DNA from: MED-G105 sp038522945
Lineage (GTDB): Bacteria; Pseudomonadota; Alphaproteobacteria; Caulobacterales; Parvularculaceae
NCBI GenBank assembly: GCA_038522945.1
Contig: JBCBJV010000001.1
Span: 124,001 to 188,000 of the forward strand
DNA length: 64,000 nt
Direction of reading: 5' to 3'
Of this stretch, positions 15,088-24,577 are shown one piece after another. The number at the start of each line of letters is the position of its first letter. Position 1 is the first letter of the stretch. Both the position numbers and the translations under genes were made by a program. The notes beneath the pieces are model-generated. The model was given only the letters and a program-made list of their open reading frames with translations. It was not told where the DNA came from and ran no database searches.

Positions 15088-17337
15088 TTAGGGCGAGACC
15101 TGGAAAAGATCGCCATCGCTAAATAAATCCCCCAAATAGTAGACGCTATTATCATCGCCAGCGACAAAATACGCCTGGAAGGCGAGATATTCTGTGCGCC
15201 CTGCTTCGTCTAGCGGCACGGCAACAAGACTTGGCGACATTGTGGTCAATGCCCCTTCAGGATCGCCATTAAGGATGAGGTGGGTTGCCGTCGAATGAGA
15301 GATTTCAGGGGCACTCTCAAACTGAGCATCAATAGACCGAATGAGCGACGGCGTTGCAGAGCCATCAGCCGGCATCCGGTACAACTCCACAATTGATTGC
15401 GACGGCTCGCACATCGGCATCACCGTAGGGCATCGTCCGCGGGTCATGTAGAACACGTCACCGCGAAGGAACCCAGCAACTTCCTCCGCATCTGGTGCGT
15501 CGAAGAGTGTTGTCGTCAGACCGCCAATCCGGTCAACGCTCAAGACAACATTGTCCTGGCACGTCAGAAAAACACTCGTGTTGCTCACACCATCAATTTC
15601 ACATGGGGGTTCGCCGCCAACAACCGGTAGACCGGTGGTGACATTCGTCACTGTTTCACTGATGGTATCCCAGGCCCGCAACATATCTCCGGACACCCAG
15701 AACAATTGATCGATCCCAGCTTCGACCCGCGCTGTGAGTGACCGTGCGTCAACCTCACCGGTTACAATTTGAGTTGGCGCGCCACCCGCCTTGGGCAAGC
15801 TGTAAAGCGTTGCGCCCGTTTCAACGATGTAGGCTGTGGTTTCGCCCAGCACGACTTCCGTATTGCTGTCCCCGGTTAGAGCTTCCGTCACGGCAAAGTT
15901 GCCAAGGGATGTAACCGTCGAACCGCCGCAACCGATCGTCCTCAACGCCTCAAAACCGGGCGTCACGCCTGCGCCTTCCGGAATAAGATAAACGCCAGTG
16001 TTATCAGCTGCACCGGAAATTTGACGCAGCTGCGTCCCATAGTCGATCTCTGTCACATACCGCGACGAAGCGATCGCCGGGCATGAAGGCGCCGTTCCAA
16101 TATCAGGCACTGTAACCGCGGTGCCAACATCAGCATTGTTCCGTCCCGAGACAACCAGGTTCCCGCCCGCAGCATAATAGACGTTTCGTTCATCACCTGC
16201 GATGAAGTCGCCCTCGCCATTAATAACCGTTACACCAGTACCGGTATTCAAAGGAACATCAATAAGCGCACGTTGGCTTAGTGAGAACAGGTTTTTCGGC
16301 TGACCTTCAATGATCAAACGATCCGCCGTCGCGTGCACAATGTCAGCCTCGTCGTAAATGACGTCGAGGTTTTCAGGAATGACAATCCCACCGCTGTCAG
16401 CGGTTCCCCGGATCGCAATAGTATCCTCTGTTAAGAAACAATCTGGTGACAGAGGGTCGCATTCGCGATCATAGATCATGAAAAACGAGTTGCCAATCAG
16501 TTGTGCGGTAACATCCTCAATGATCCCGGCCTCGAACAATTGTGCAGTGTCTGTACTGTTCCGACTAAAGCGGCGCAATTCGCTTTCTTCGCAGACGACA
16601 AAAATATCCGTACTGTCGATGCCCGCAATAGTACATTCAGGCGCGAGAGAGTTGTCTCTCAAGCTTGTGGCAACAGTTTGTGGAACACCTGTTGCGCCTT
16701 GTTGAAACTTGAGTTCGTCATTGGCGATCCAGGCAATAACAGTGGTGCCCCCCTCAAGCCGCGTTTCCAAGGAACTGATGGCAACTTCCCCGGTTGCAAC
16801 ATCAATTTCTGCCCCTGTTAGCTTATTGACCTGCACGATCCGCGTGCCAGCTTCAGCGATATAAAGGCTATCCTCATCCTGAGCGATCAGATTGTTTGGA
16901 TTGAAAGGACCGTCCAGAACACTGAATGTCGCTAGCTCTGTTTGCGCTGAGCCATCGCACGGAACAAAGACAAGTGGTTTTGTCGCCGGCGCCAGGGTTG
17001 TGCTCTCTACCATTGCGAACACCCCGGTATCGTCTGCAACACCGGCAAGGCGTTCCACATCAGTACCAAAGTCTAGGGAGGCCAGGATCCCCTCTCCAAC
17101 CACCTGCGGGCAAGAACCCACGATTGACTGGGTGCTGACGATTGTTGGCGTCGTGGTCTGCGTGGTATCATTCTGAGTGGTATCGTCACTCCCGGTGGTA
17201 TCCGTGGAAGTAGAATCCGTCGACGCGCTGGAGTTTAAATCTGCAATGGCATCGTCAATACCGAGCGTTGCTTCCGAACAGGCCGTCGCGCCCAAGACAA
17301 TTGCCAGCCCTGAAACTCTTAAGAGATACTGCTTCAT
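15088..17337 (-). CDS. Large lipoprotein of two homologous halves, beta-propeller-like, function unknown
   Basis: 749 residues from the ATG at 17337; an upstream extension of the frame lacks coding features and is rejected. A signal ending in GATAC-S resembles a lipobox. A Ser/Thr/Asp-rich linker covers residues about 35-70. The rest is an internal duplication: half one starts at about Cys76 and half two at about Cys419. Both open with a CP-x-[VI] start and [DY]-F/Y-G-T, then GVADDTGVF versus GAADNTGVY, later TGEVAISSLETRLEGG versus TGEVDARSLTARVEAG, and a Cys-rich RECDP / RGRCPT loop. The repetitive short strands suggest propeller folds. It lies downstream of lolD, which releases lipoproteins, but is separated by 165 bases and probably has its own promoter. 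No function is assigned. Confidence 0.75.
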   Translation of the reverse strand: MKQYLLRVSGLAIVLGATACSEATLGIDDAIADLNSSASTDSTSTDTTGSDDTTQNDTTQTTTPTIVSTQSIVGSCPQVVGEGILASLDFGTDVERLAGVADDTGVFAMVESTTLAPATKPLVFVPCDGSAQTELATFSVLDGPFNPNNLIAQDEDSLYIAEAGTRIVQVNKLTGAEIDVATGEVAISSLETRLEGGTTVIAWIANDELKFQQGATGVPQTVATSLRDNSLAPECTIAGIDSTDIFVVCEESELRRFSRNSTDTAQLFEAGIIEDVTAQLIGNSFFMIYDRECDPLSPDCFLTEDTIAIRGTADSGGIVIPENLDVIYDEADIVHATADRLIIEGQPKNLFSLSQRALIDVPLNTGTGVTVINGEGDFIAGDERNVYYAAGGNLVVSGRNNADVGTAVTVPDIGTAPSCPAIASSRYVTEIDYGTQLRQISGAADNTGVYLIPEGAGVTPGFEALRTIGCGGSTVTSLGNFAVTEALTGDSNTEVVLGETTAYIVETGATLYSLPKAGGAPTQIVTGEVDARSLTARVEAGIDQLFWVSGDMLRAWDTISETVTNVTTGLPVVGGEPPCEIDGVSNTSVFLTCQDNVVLSVDRIGGLTTTLFDAPDAEEVAGFLRGDVFYMTRGRCPTVMPMCEPSQSIVELYRMPADGSATPSLIRSIDAQFESAPEISHSTATHLILNGDPEGALTTMSPSLVAVPLDEAGRTEYLAFQAYFVAGDDNSVYYLGDLFSDGDLFQVSP

Positions 17338-17501
17338 ATCCGTCCCCGATACTGCGCGACCAATAGGGTGCTTTAGGACGGAAATACCCGAAAACCCATT
17401 AGATGGGCTGAAGTGGATACCTACAAATGTTCGGCGTTTGTTATCGCCTCTTTTGTTTACCTTAAAGCAAGGTAAATGCGCTGGGCCGCGGGTGTCAGCA
17501 C

Positions 17502-18233
17502 TCAAGCCACAGGCCGCTCCAACTCACGCTCAACGAGGCCGTAGTCCTCAATCATCAAGACGCGATCCATCTTCGAGGCAAGACGATGGTCATGGGTTGC
17601 AATGAGTGCCGCCAGACGGCCCGCCTCGACCATCTCAAGGAGGTTGCTGAAAACACTGTCGGACGTATGAGGGTCCAGGTTCCCCGTCGGCTCATCGGCC
17701 AACAGTACCGCCGGTGTATTAGCAAGAGCGCGAGCGATTGCTGTTCGTTGCTGTTCGCCGCCGGAAAGTTGACCTGGCTGATGGTTTAGACGTTCGGCAA
17801 GCCCGAGCGCAGAGAGTAACTCCGTCGCCTTGGTCTCTGCCTCGCGGACAGACCGCCCACGGATCAGTTGCGGCAGCGATACATTCCCCATCGCGGAAAA
17901 CTCTGGGAGCAAATGGTGAAACTGATATACAAAGCCCAAGGCATCCCGGCGTAACCTTGTCTTCGCGGCATCATCGAGCGTTGTTGCGTTGACGCCGTTT
18001 ACAAAGACTTCGCCTCCCGTTGGTTCTTCAAGGAGGCCGGCGATGTGCAAAAGCGAAGATTTGCCAGAACCAGAAGGGCCCAATAACGCGACGGTCTCCC
18101 CTTTTTGCAAGGTTAACGAAACGTCAGTGAGAATTTTTAGTTCCCCAAAGGAACGGGAAACATTCCTGAGTTCTAACGCTGGCACGTCTTGGTCGTATGT
18201 GGCCGTGTCGGGCATCGTTGATGGTGATCTCAC
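17502..18233 (-). CDS. lolD: Lipoprotein-releasing system ATP-binding protein LolD
   Basis: 243 residues. Walker A GPSGSGKSS lies at about 52-60, the signature LSGGEQQR near 150, and Walker B LLADEPTGNLD near 172. The region VYQFHHLLPEFSAMGNV is the LolD-type Q-loop. It drives the LolCDE machine that extracts outer-membrane lipoproteins from the inner membrane. It starts 19 bases after the lolC/E stop, so the two form an operon, the usual alphaproteobacterial arrangement. A second in-frame ATG six residues in (18215) is an alternative start. Confidence 0.9.
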   Translation of the reverse strand: MRSPSTMPDTATYDQDVPALELRNVSRSFGELKILTDVSLTLQKGETVALLGPSGSGKSSLLHIAGLLEEPTGGEVFVNGVNATTLDDAAKTRLRRDALGFVYQFHHLLPEFSAMGNVSLPQLIRGRSVREAETKATELLSALGLAERLNHQPGQLSGGEQQRTAIARALANTPAVLLADEPTGNLDPHTSDSVFSNLLEMVEAGRLAALIATHDHRLASKMDRVLMIEDYGLVERELERPVA

Positions 18234-18252
18234 TATTTATTTCTTCGCGGTT

Positions 18253-19557
18253 TTACTCGTACCGAAGCGCTTCGACCGGATCCAACCGGGCCGCCCGCCA
18301 AGCAGGATAGAGGGTCGTGCAAAACGACATGACGAGCGACCAGCCGACGATAAATGTCACCTCACCGACCTGCATTTCAGCGGGGATTGCAGACAGATAA
18401 TAGATATCGGCCGGGAACAAATCGGTCTTCGTCAGATCGGATAGGAACGTCTCAATAGGGTCGATAAAGGTGACAAAAAGTGCCCCAAGAACAAGCCCGC
18501 AAAGCGTACCCAGCACGCCAATTAAGGAGCCTGAGATAAAGAAGATCCGCATGATCGAGCCTTGTGTTGCCCCCATTGTGCGCAGGACGGCAATGTCGCC
18601 GGTTTTGTCTTTCACCAGCATGATGAGACCGGTAATGATATTGAGTGCCGCAACTGCAACAATCAGTAACAGGATTAAGCGCATAACGCTTCTTTCAGTA
18701 CGCAATGCATTGAAATAAGATGCGTTTTGCTGCTGCCAATTGCGGATGTCATAGCCCGGCGCCGCCAACATGATGTCTTTGCGATACTTGGTCACCCGTT
18801 CGGGGTCGTCGACTTTCAGTTCGATCTGTTCCGCTGATCCTTTAAACCCGAAAAAGATTTGCCCCTGTTCCAAGGGCATGAACCCGATCAAATTGTCGTA
18901 TTCGGAGTTTCCAACCTCAAAAATCGCCCCAACAATATAGGTCTTTCGGCGCAACGTCGGGCCAAAAGCCGTTTCCGCGCCGCGACCGGAAATGAGCGTG
19001 ACGGGGTCACCGGCGCTAACGCCTAGTGAATAGGCGATACGACTGCCAAGGGCGATTTCATTTCCGCCGTTGCGGCCTTTGCCGAAGTTTTCAAATGACC
19101 CATCAAGAACATGGCTCTCGCCAGTCTCTGGATTTACACCGGCCACATACTCTATAGCGCGAACATCTTCCGGGCGGAGGGATCGAATGATCATGCCCGT
19201 CTCGCCGCGTGCGGTCGCATAGACAGGGGCCTGGATCATTGGGGTGGCCGCCCTGACGCCGGGCACCTCCAAGAGTTTCTGGGTCAGTGTTTCAAAATCG
19301 GTAATCGGCTCTTGTGACTGAACAAATACATGGCCATTCACCCCGAGGAGTTGGTCGATCAGTTTGGATCGAAAACCCTGCATGACCGCCATGACGATGA
19401 TCAGAACAGCAACCGCTAACATAATGCCCACAAAGGCAATCAACGATATAAGAGAGACGCCCTTCCCTGTCCGGGTCGCGCCGAGATAGCGCCGAGCAAT
19501 CATCCACTCGAAAAAGGAAAAAGGCGCTGTTGCCTCGGGAACTGTCTGGGTAACCAT
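18253..19557 (-). CDS. lolC: Lipoprotein-releasing ABC transporter permease (LolC/LolE family)
   Basis: 434 residues from the ATG at 19557; a TTG two codons earlier is possible. An N-terminal cytoplasmic helix with FEWMIARRYLGA is the LolC/E signature. The first membrane segment spans about 38-62, a large periplasmic domain about 65-285, and three C-terminal membrane segments carry the GDIAVLRTMGA coupling loop. Alphaproteobacteria often carry a single fused-role LolF-type permease, so this one may act as a homodimer with LolD. The normal upstream neighbour proS is displaced by two plus-strand genes. Confidence 0.88.
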   Translation of the reverse strand: MVTQTVPEATAPFSFFEWMIARRYLGATRTGKGVSLISLIAFVGIMLAVAVLIIVMAVMQGFRSKLIDQLLGVNGHVFVQSQEPITDFETLTQKLLEVPGVRAATPMIQAPVYATARGETGMIIRSLRPEDVRAIEYVAGVNPETGESHVLDGSFENFGKGRNGGNEIALGSRIAYSLGVSAGDPVTLISGRGAETAFGPTLRRKTYIVGAIFEVGNSEYDNLIGFMPLEQGQIFFGFKGSAEQIELKVDDPERVTKYRKDIMLAAPGYDIRNWQQQNASYFNALRTERSVMRLILLLIVAVAALNIITGLIMLVKDKTGDIAVLRTMGATQGSIMRIFFISGSLIGVLGTLCGLVLGALFVTFIDPIETFLSDLTKTDLFPADIYYLSAIPAEMQVGEVTFIVGWSLVMSFCTTLYPAWRAARLDPVEALRYE

Positions 19558-19722
19558 ACTCAATGTTCTGGGTTGAAAAAGGGAAAGGAGCCCTTCGGCC
19601 TAGCGGAAATTGGGTACGCCCGCAAACGGCGCAAAATTCCGACCGCATTAAGGCCATATTAGAGTTAATCCTCTACGCGTGTCACGGCGAAGGGGGAGAC
19701 GCTTGGAATTTTGTTGGTCTGA

Positions 19723-21567
19723 ATGTCTCAACTCGGAAATACACTTCGAAAACGCTTTACCCGCCAATACCTGGTTGGGCTTGCCTTATTGGCAGCACTA
19801 GCGACGATCGCGTTTGCAGCGACCCAGTCCTTGACTCGCAATGAGGAGAGCCGGACCAGGACCGTAGGCTTGGCCGCGAGTCAAATCGCAGCGAGCCAAC
19901 GAATCGCATTCCTGGCAAATGCCGTTGTCACAGCTGAAAGCTCATTTGAGCGCCGCCCCCTCCAGCTTCAGTTGCGTCAAACGACGCGGACCATGCGTCA
20001 GACGCATGCCTTTCTGACACTCAAGGCAAATCCCACCCGGCGCGACCGTCTGCAGCTAGAGGCAGTGCAGGAAATCTACTTCGACGACCAACTCCCGTTT
20101 GATCAACAAGTGACTGATTTTCTGGATCGGGCAGAGGTCCTCGCAACAACGCCCTCAATGGAGCTAACCGCTGATCATCCAGATCTTATCCGAGTGAATC
20201 TCGCAGGCTCGACGTTCCTCATGCAGACCCACGAGATGATCGTTGAGATCCTTCAGAAGAATGCTGACGATGCGATCGGATTAGTGGAGCGAATTCAGCT
20301 CGCCGTTTGGATTTTAACTATGGGCACGATTTTAGGAACGGCCCTGCTTGTTTTTGCGCCAACTGGGCGGCGCATTGAAGAGGGTGTCCTGCGGATCGAA
20401 GATGCCGAGACCAAAGCTAAACAAGCTGCCGCGCACGCACTTAACGCCAGCCGTTCTAAATCCAATTTCTTGCGAATTGTCAGTCACGAAATCCGCACCC
20501 CGTTGAACGCCATCACTGGCACCATTTCTTTGCTCAAAGAGGATGATCTGCCCGAACACGCAAAAGAAAACTACCGCATGCTCTCTTCAGCCAGCAAAGC
20601 CTTGAACGAACTCACGGGCAATGTGCTAGATTTTGAGCGGCTAGAAAACGGTAATTTCCGCATACGGAACGACCCTTTCAATGTCGGAGATGAACTTAAG
20701 ATCTGTGAAGACCTAATACGATCCGCGTGCGAGGAAAAAGGTCTCGATTTTAAAACCGAGACCAGCGTCGATGATCTCATTGTTGTTGGTGACAACGCAA
20801 GAATGCGACAAGTGCTCCTGAACCTTCTTTCCAATGCGGTGAAGTTCACAGAGACCGGAAGCGTGACCCTCAGCTGCAATGTTACTGAGGAAAGCGACGA
20901 TAGAGTGAAGCTGGAATTCGGCGTGACTGACACAGGGTGCGGCATCGATCAATCAACCCAAAAGAATATTTTCAGATACTTTGATCACCTGGACGGGTTT
21001 GAAAACAAGCGCCAGGCTGGCGCTGGAATCGGTCTTGCGGTTGCCGCCGGAATGGCAAAACGCATGAATGGTATACTGACCTTCGCTTCAACTCCGGGAA
21101 AGGGTTCGACATTCAGACTTGCTGCAAGTTTCAAACGCGGCACGATGACCAAGAGCCAAAACACAGCACCCAACGCAAACGGACGCATTCTGATTGTGGA
21201 AGACAATCTCACCAATCAGATGATTGCCAAAGCTTATCTGCAGAAAGCTGGCTATTCGCTAGACATTGCCAACAATGGTCAGGAGGGTCTCGACAAAGCG
21301 CAAAACACCAAATTCGACCTGATTTTGATGGATATCAATATGCCGGTTATGGACGGACTTGAGGCAACTCGTCGGCTTCGACAAGTCGAAAGGTACAATT
21401 CGACCCCAATCCTGGCGCTGACTGCCCACGCACTCGAAGAAGATCAATCCGACATCTTAAGCGCCGGTCTGAATGAGATTTTGAAGAAGCCCATTACCCA
21501 AGGTGTTTTGGTCGACGCCGTCCAGAACTGGATGACCCAATCCCTCCCCCTTCAGCAATCAGCATAG
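19723..21567 (+). CDS. Hybrid sensor histidine kinase with C-terminal receiver domain
   Basis: 614 residues. The order is: membrane segment (about 17-35), periplasmic helical sensor region (about 40-180, resembling the four-helix/PilJ-type sensors), and a second membrane segment (about 190-212). The dimerisation domain follows with SHEIRTPLNAI (phosphoacceptor His255), then an ATPase domain with N-box LLNLLSNAVKF and G-boxes DTGCGID and GAGIGLAVA. A receiver domain begins near ILIVEDN, with phosphoacceptor Asp537 in LMDINMP and the conserved Lys in LKKPI. No output domain is present, so phosphate must pass to a partner outside the window. The PstS-like gene begins 9 bases after the stop, which suggests that the binding protein feeds the periplasmic sensor. 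Confidence 0.88.
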   Translation: MSQLGNTLRKRFTRQYLVGLALLAALATIAFAATQSLTRNEESRTRTVGLAASQIAASQRIAFLANAVVTAESSFERRPLQLQLRQTTRTMRQTHAFLTLKANPTRRDRLQLEAVQEIYFDDQLPFDQQVTDFLDRAEVLATTPSMELTADHPDLIRVNLAGSTFLMQTHEMIVEILQKNADDAIGLVERIQLAVWILTMGTILGTALLVFAPTGRRIEEGVLRIEDAETKAKQAAAHALNASRSKSNFLRIVSHEIRTPLNAITGTISLLKEDDLPEHAKENYRMLSSASKALNELTGNVLDFERLENGNFRIRNDPFNVGDELKICEDLIRSACEEKGLDFKTETSVDDLIVVGDNARMRQVLLNLLSNAVKFTETGSVTLSCNVTEESDDRVKLEFGVTDTGCGIDQSTQKNIFRYFDHLDGFENKRQAGAGIGLAVAAGMAKRMNGILTFASTPGKGSTFRLAASFKRGTMTKSQNTAPNANGRILIVEDNLTNQMIAKAYLQKAGYSLDIANNGQEGLDKAQNTKFDLILMDINMPVMDGLEATRRLRQVERYNSTPILALTAHALEEDQSDILSAGLNEILKKPITQGVLVDAVQNWMTQSLPLQQSA

Positions 21568-21576
21568 TGATTATCA

Positions 21577-22605
21577 ATGCATCTTTCTTCGGTTTTTGCT
21601 CGATTAACTCTCATTTTCGTCGTCGGATTGGGTCAGGCCTTAGCCGAAGACCTCTACATCGTCGGGTCTTCAACAGTGCATCCGTTTTCGGAAACCACCG
21701 CAGACCATCTCCCAGACGATATCAATGTGCGCATCGAACTCACCGGGACCAACGGAGGCATTCTTTTATTCTGCAATAGCGCAACCGGCGCGCCGGATAT
21801 CACCAATGCGTCCAGAGCGCTCCGCCCAGATGAGCGTGAGTACTGCCAATCGAAAGGCGTGACACAGATCGATGAATACCGCTTCGGGTATGACGGTGTT
21901 GTGGTCGCAACAGGTAACAAATCCAGACTAACCAGCCTTACAACGAAGCAGCTGTTTCTAGCCTTAGCGGAGAAGATCCCAGCTGGTGACGGGTCTTGCA
22001 GGCTGATCAAGAATCCAAACCGAAAGTGGCGCGATCTGTCGCCTGCTTTACCCAATGTGCCCATTGAAGTTTATGGCCCACCGCTAACGTCCGGAACCCG
22101 CGACGCGTTCATCGATCTCGCGATTGCTGCCGGTGCGCGGCAATTGCCATGTTTGAACGCGCTCTCAGTAGATGATCCGAATACGTTCCGATATCTGGTC
22201 GAGTCTCTCCGCGTTGATGGCGCTTGGATTGACGCTGGCGAAAACGACCACGCCATCGCTTCCACGGTCAAAGCCTCCCGCACCGGGCTGGGAATCTTCG
22301 GATTCGCGACGCTTTTGTCGGCGCAGGGGTCCCTTCGAGCAATCGAGATTGACGGTGTTGAACCAGCCCGGACAACAATTTCGGATACGACTTACCCGCT
22401 CGCCCGCCCGCTTTACTTCTATGCGAACATGGGCCGCCCTGAGCGGATGTCTCAGATCCGCCGTTTCGTGCGGGAGAGCTTTTCCGAGGACGCCCAAGGC
22501 AGCGGGGGGTACCTCGCCCAAAAAGGCCTCGTGCCCCTATCGGAGACTGAATTAGAAACCATACGTACCCGGATTTCAGATCGCCAATCCGCCATTGTTG
22601 ACTAA
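21577..22605 (+). CDS. PstS-like periplasmic substrate-binding protein
   Basis: 342 residues. A signal peptide ends near ALA-ED (about residue 23). The mature part begins YIVGSSTVHPFSE, the phosphate-binding-protein entry motif (GSST loop), followed by TGTNGGI, ITNASRAL and GPPLTSGTRDAF, which match the ligand-binding loops of PstS. No pstC, pstA or pstB lies nearby; the partner is the hybrid kinase just upstream. It therefore more likely acts as a sensor protein than as part of a transporter. The oxyanion bound (phosphate or another) is an inference. It converges on proS with 29 bases between stops. Confidence 0.8.
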   Translation: MHLSSVFARLTLIFVVGLGQALAEDLYIVGSSTVHPFSETTADHLPDDINVRIELTGTNGGILLFCNSATGAPDITNASRALRPDEREYCQSKGVTQIDEYRFGYDGVVVATGNKSRLTSLTTKQLFLALAEKIPAGDGSCRLIKNPNRKWRDLSPALPNVPIEVYGPPLTSGTRDAFIDLAIAAGARQLPCLNALSVDDPNTFRYLVESLRVDGAWIDAGENDHAIASTVKASRTGLGIFGFATLLSAQGSLRAIEIDGVEPARTTISDTTYPLARPLYFYANMGRPERMSQIRRFVRESFSEDAQGSGGYLAQKGLVPLSETELETIRTRISDRQSAIVD

Positions 22606-22634
22606 ACCTGCCCCCTTCCGCGCTGCTACTCTTG

Positions 22635-23978
22635 TCAAATGATTTTCAGCGCATCGTTGACCGACTGTTCGATCAGTTCGGCAACCTCCACTAACGGAAC
22701 GTCTTTCTTCTCGCCGGTTTGACGGTCTTTCACTTCAACCTGACCGCTGGCAATGCCCCGCGGCCCGATCACCACCTGAAGCGGTAACCCGACCAGGTCC
22801 ATCCGCGCGAACTTTTCGCCTGGGCGCGATGATGTCTCATCATAGAGAACCTCAATGCCTTTCGCAGACCACTCATCGTAGAGTGCCTGACATTGAGCGG
22901 CACAAGCGGCATCATCGGGTTTGAGGCTGATGAGACCCACATGAAATGGTGCCGCGGCCATAGGCCATTTGCAGCCATTATCGTCGTGATGGGCCTCAAT
23001 CAGGGCCCCAACCAATCTGGAAACGCCAACGCCATACGAGCCCATTTCCAAGGGTATACTCTGACCATCAGCTCCGGCCACAAGCGCCTTCATCGGCTCT
23101 GAGTACTTAGTACCAAAATAGAAGATATGACCGACCTCAATGCCCCTTGCACTGACACGATGGGCCTCATCGACGTCGGCAAACTCTTCCAAATCGTGTT
23201 TTTCTTCCGTGGCCGCATAAAAGCTGGTGTATTGATCAACAACAGGCTGAAGATCTCCGTCAAAGTCGGTGGTGGCGTCAGGGATCGGCAGGTCTAAAAC
23301 CCGGCGATCACAGAAGACCTCGCTTTCTCCAGTTTCAGCAAGGACAATGAATTCATGGGAAAGGTCACCACCAATGGGCCCGGTATCAGCGCGCATTGGA
23401 ATTGAGCGCAGACCAAGGCGCGCAAACGTCCGCAGATAGGCAAGGAACATCCGGTTATAGCTCCGGCGTGCGGCTTCGGGGTCCAGATCAAAAGAATAAG
23501 CATCCTTCATCAGGAATTCACGGCCGCGCATCACCCCAAATCGAGGGCGGATCTCATCGCGAAACTTCCACTGAATATGATAGAGGATCTTGGGCAAGTC
23601 CTTGTACGACCTGACCCCAGCTCGCACGATTTCCGTGATCATCTCTTCATTTGTTGGACCAAAGAGCATTTCCCGGTCGGAGCGATCAGTAATACGGAGC
23701 ATCTCTTTTCCGTACGCATCATAGCGGCCGGACTCACGCCACAAGTCGGCCGACTGAATGGTCGGCATCAATAGCTCGACTGCACCTGCACGGTTCTGTT
23801 CCTCACGGATTATCTGTTCGATTTTCTTCAACACCCGCAGACCGAGCGGCAGCCAGGCGTAAATCCCAGCCCCCTGTTGGCGTACCATGCCAGCGCGAAG
23901 CATCAATTGATGGGAGGCAATTTGCGCCTCAGCGGGGGATTCCTTTAGGACGGGCAGGTAAAATCGGGAAAGCAGCAT
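22635..23978 (-). CDS. proS: Prolyl-tRNA synthetase, short alphaproteobacterial type
   Basis: 447 residues. A class II synthetase: motif 2 spans FRDEIRPRFGVMRGREFLMK and motif 3 is GSYGVGVSRLVGAL. A C-terminal anticodon-binding domain (about 345-440) closes the protein. The editing insertion of the long bacterial form is missing, as is usual in alphaproteobacteria. It charges tRNA-Pro with proline in the cytoplasm. It starts LLSRFYLPVLKE, the normal N-terminus. Upstream lies a 131-base gap with no recognisable gene. Confidence 0.93.
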   Translation of the reverse strand: MLLSRFYLPVLKESPAEAQIASHQLMLRAGMVRQQGAGIYAWLPLGLRVLKKIEQIIREEQNRAGAVELLMPTIQSADLWRESGRYDAYGKEMLRITDRSDREMLFGPTNEEMITEIVRAGVRSYKDLPKILYHIQWKFRDEIRPRFGVMRGREFLMKDAYSFDLDPEAARRSYNRMFLAYLRTFARLGLRSIPMRADTGPIGGDLSHEFIVLAETGESEVFCDRRVLDLPIPDATTDFDGDLQPVVDQYTSFYAATEEKHDLEEFADVDEAHRVSARGIEVGHIFYFGTKYSEPMKALVAGADGQSIPLEMGSYGVGVSRLVGALIEAHHDDNGCKWPMAAAPFHVGLISLKPDDAACAAQCQALYDEWSAKGIEVLYDETSSRPGEKFARMDLVGLPLQVVIGPRGIASGQVEVKDRQTGEKKDVPLVEVAELIEQSVNDALKII

Positions 23979-24109
23979 GGGTCAGCCTCAGGTCCAGACG
24001 AGTGAGAAGAGGAATCCAAGCCATAGGAACGGTCAGTGGCTTTGTCTATGGGATTCTCGGGTCGATACACGTTTCAGCTTAAGGATCTTGGGCTCGCCCG
24101 ACTTTTCAT

Positions 24110-24523
24110 CTATCGGCAGTCGGTGGCCACCGTAGACACGCTATGGCCATCCAATTGATCAGGCGACAGGCGAAATCTCGCAAAGAGACGATCACGTGCC
24201 CAACCGTCGCTGGGGATCAGGTAGATGATGTCCACGCCGTTTTGCTGACTTTCGTTAAAGGTCTGCTCAAGGTTGGCGAATGGTTCTTGTGGCCGGACCA
24301 CTTCAACATCTGCTGGCACGACAACTGATATACGGGAAGGTGGTATTTTGAACGGTGTTACTTGGGAGGTCAGCCCTTTAGATGGCGCGATATCTGACTT
24401 TGCGCGCCAAGATGGAGGCGTTGTTGCCGGACACTTCTCCGATGCAACGATATAGGTCTTGGCTACCCCCGGCGTTCCCAACACCAGCGCCAAAATCACA
24501 CAAAATGAAATCAAGCGACCCAT
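24110..24523 (-). CDS. Small secreted protein of unknown function
   Basis: 137 residues from the ATG at 24523. A TTG at 24568 would precede the signal peptide with an unlikely extension. A hydrophobic signal ends near GVA-KT (about residue 22). The mature part has two cysteines and no recognised domain. It contains a Pro-rich early part, a VVVPADVEVV strand and a C-terminal RLSPDQLDG segment. It lies 54 bases downstream of the histidine-phosphatase gene on the same strand and may belong to the kdsB unit. Confidence 0.5.
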   Translation of the reverse strand: MGRLISFCVILALVLGTPGVAKTYIVASEKCPATTPPSWRAKSDIAPSKGLTSQVTPFKIPPSRISVVVPADVEVVRPQEPFANLEQTFNESQQNGVDIIYLIPSDGWARDRLFARFRLSPDQLDGHSVSTVATDCR

Positions 24524-24577
24524 GGCCGAGAGACAGCAAAAATCGCGCCCACTGCCTTTGACCGGCAAGTCTGGTCT

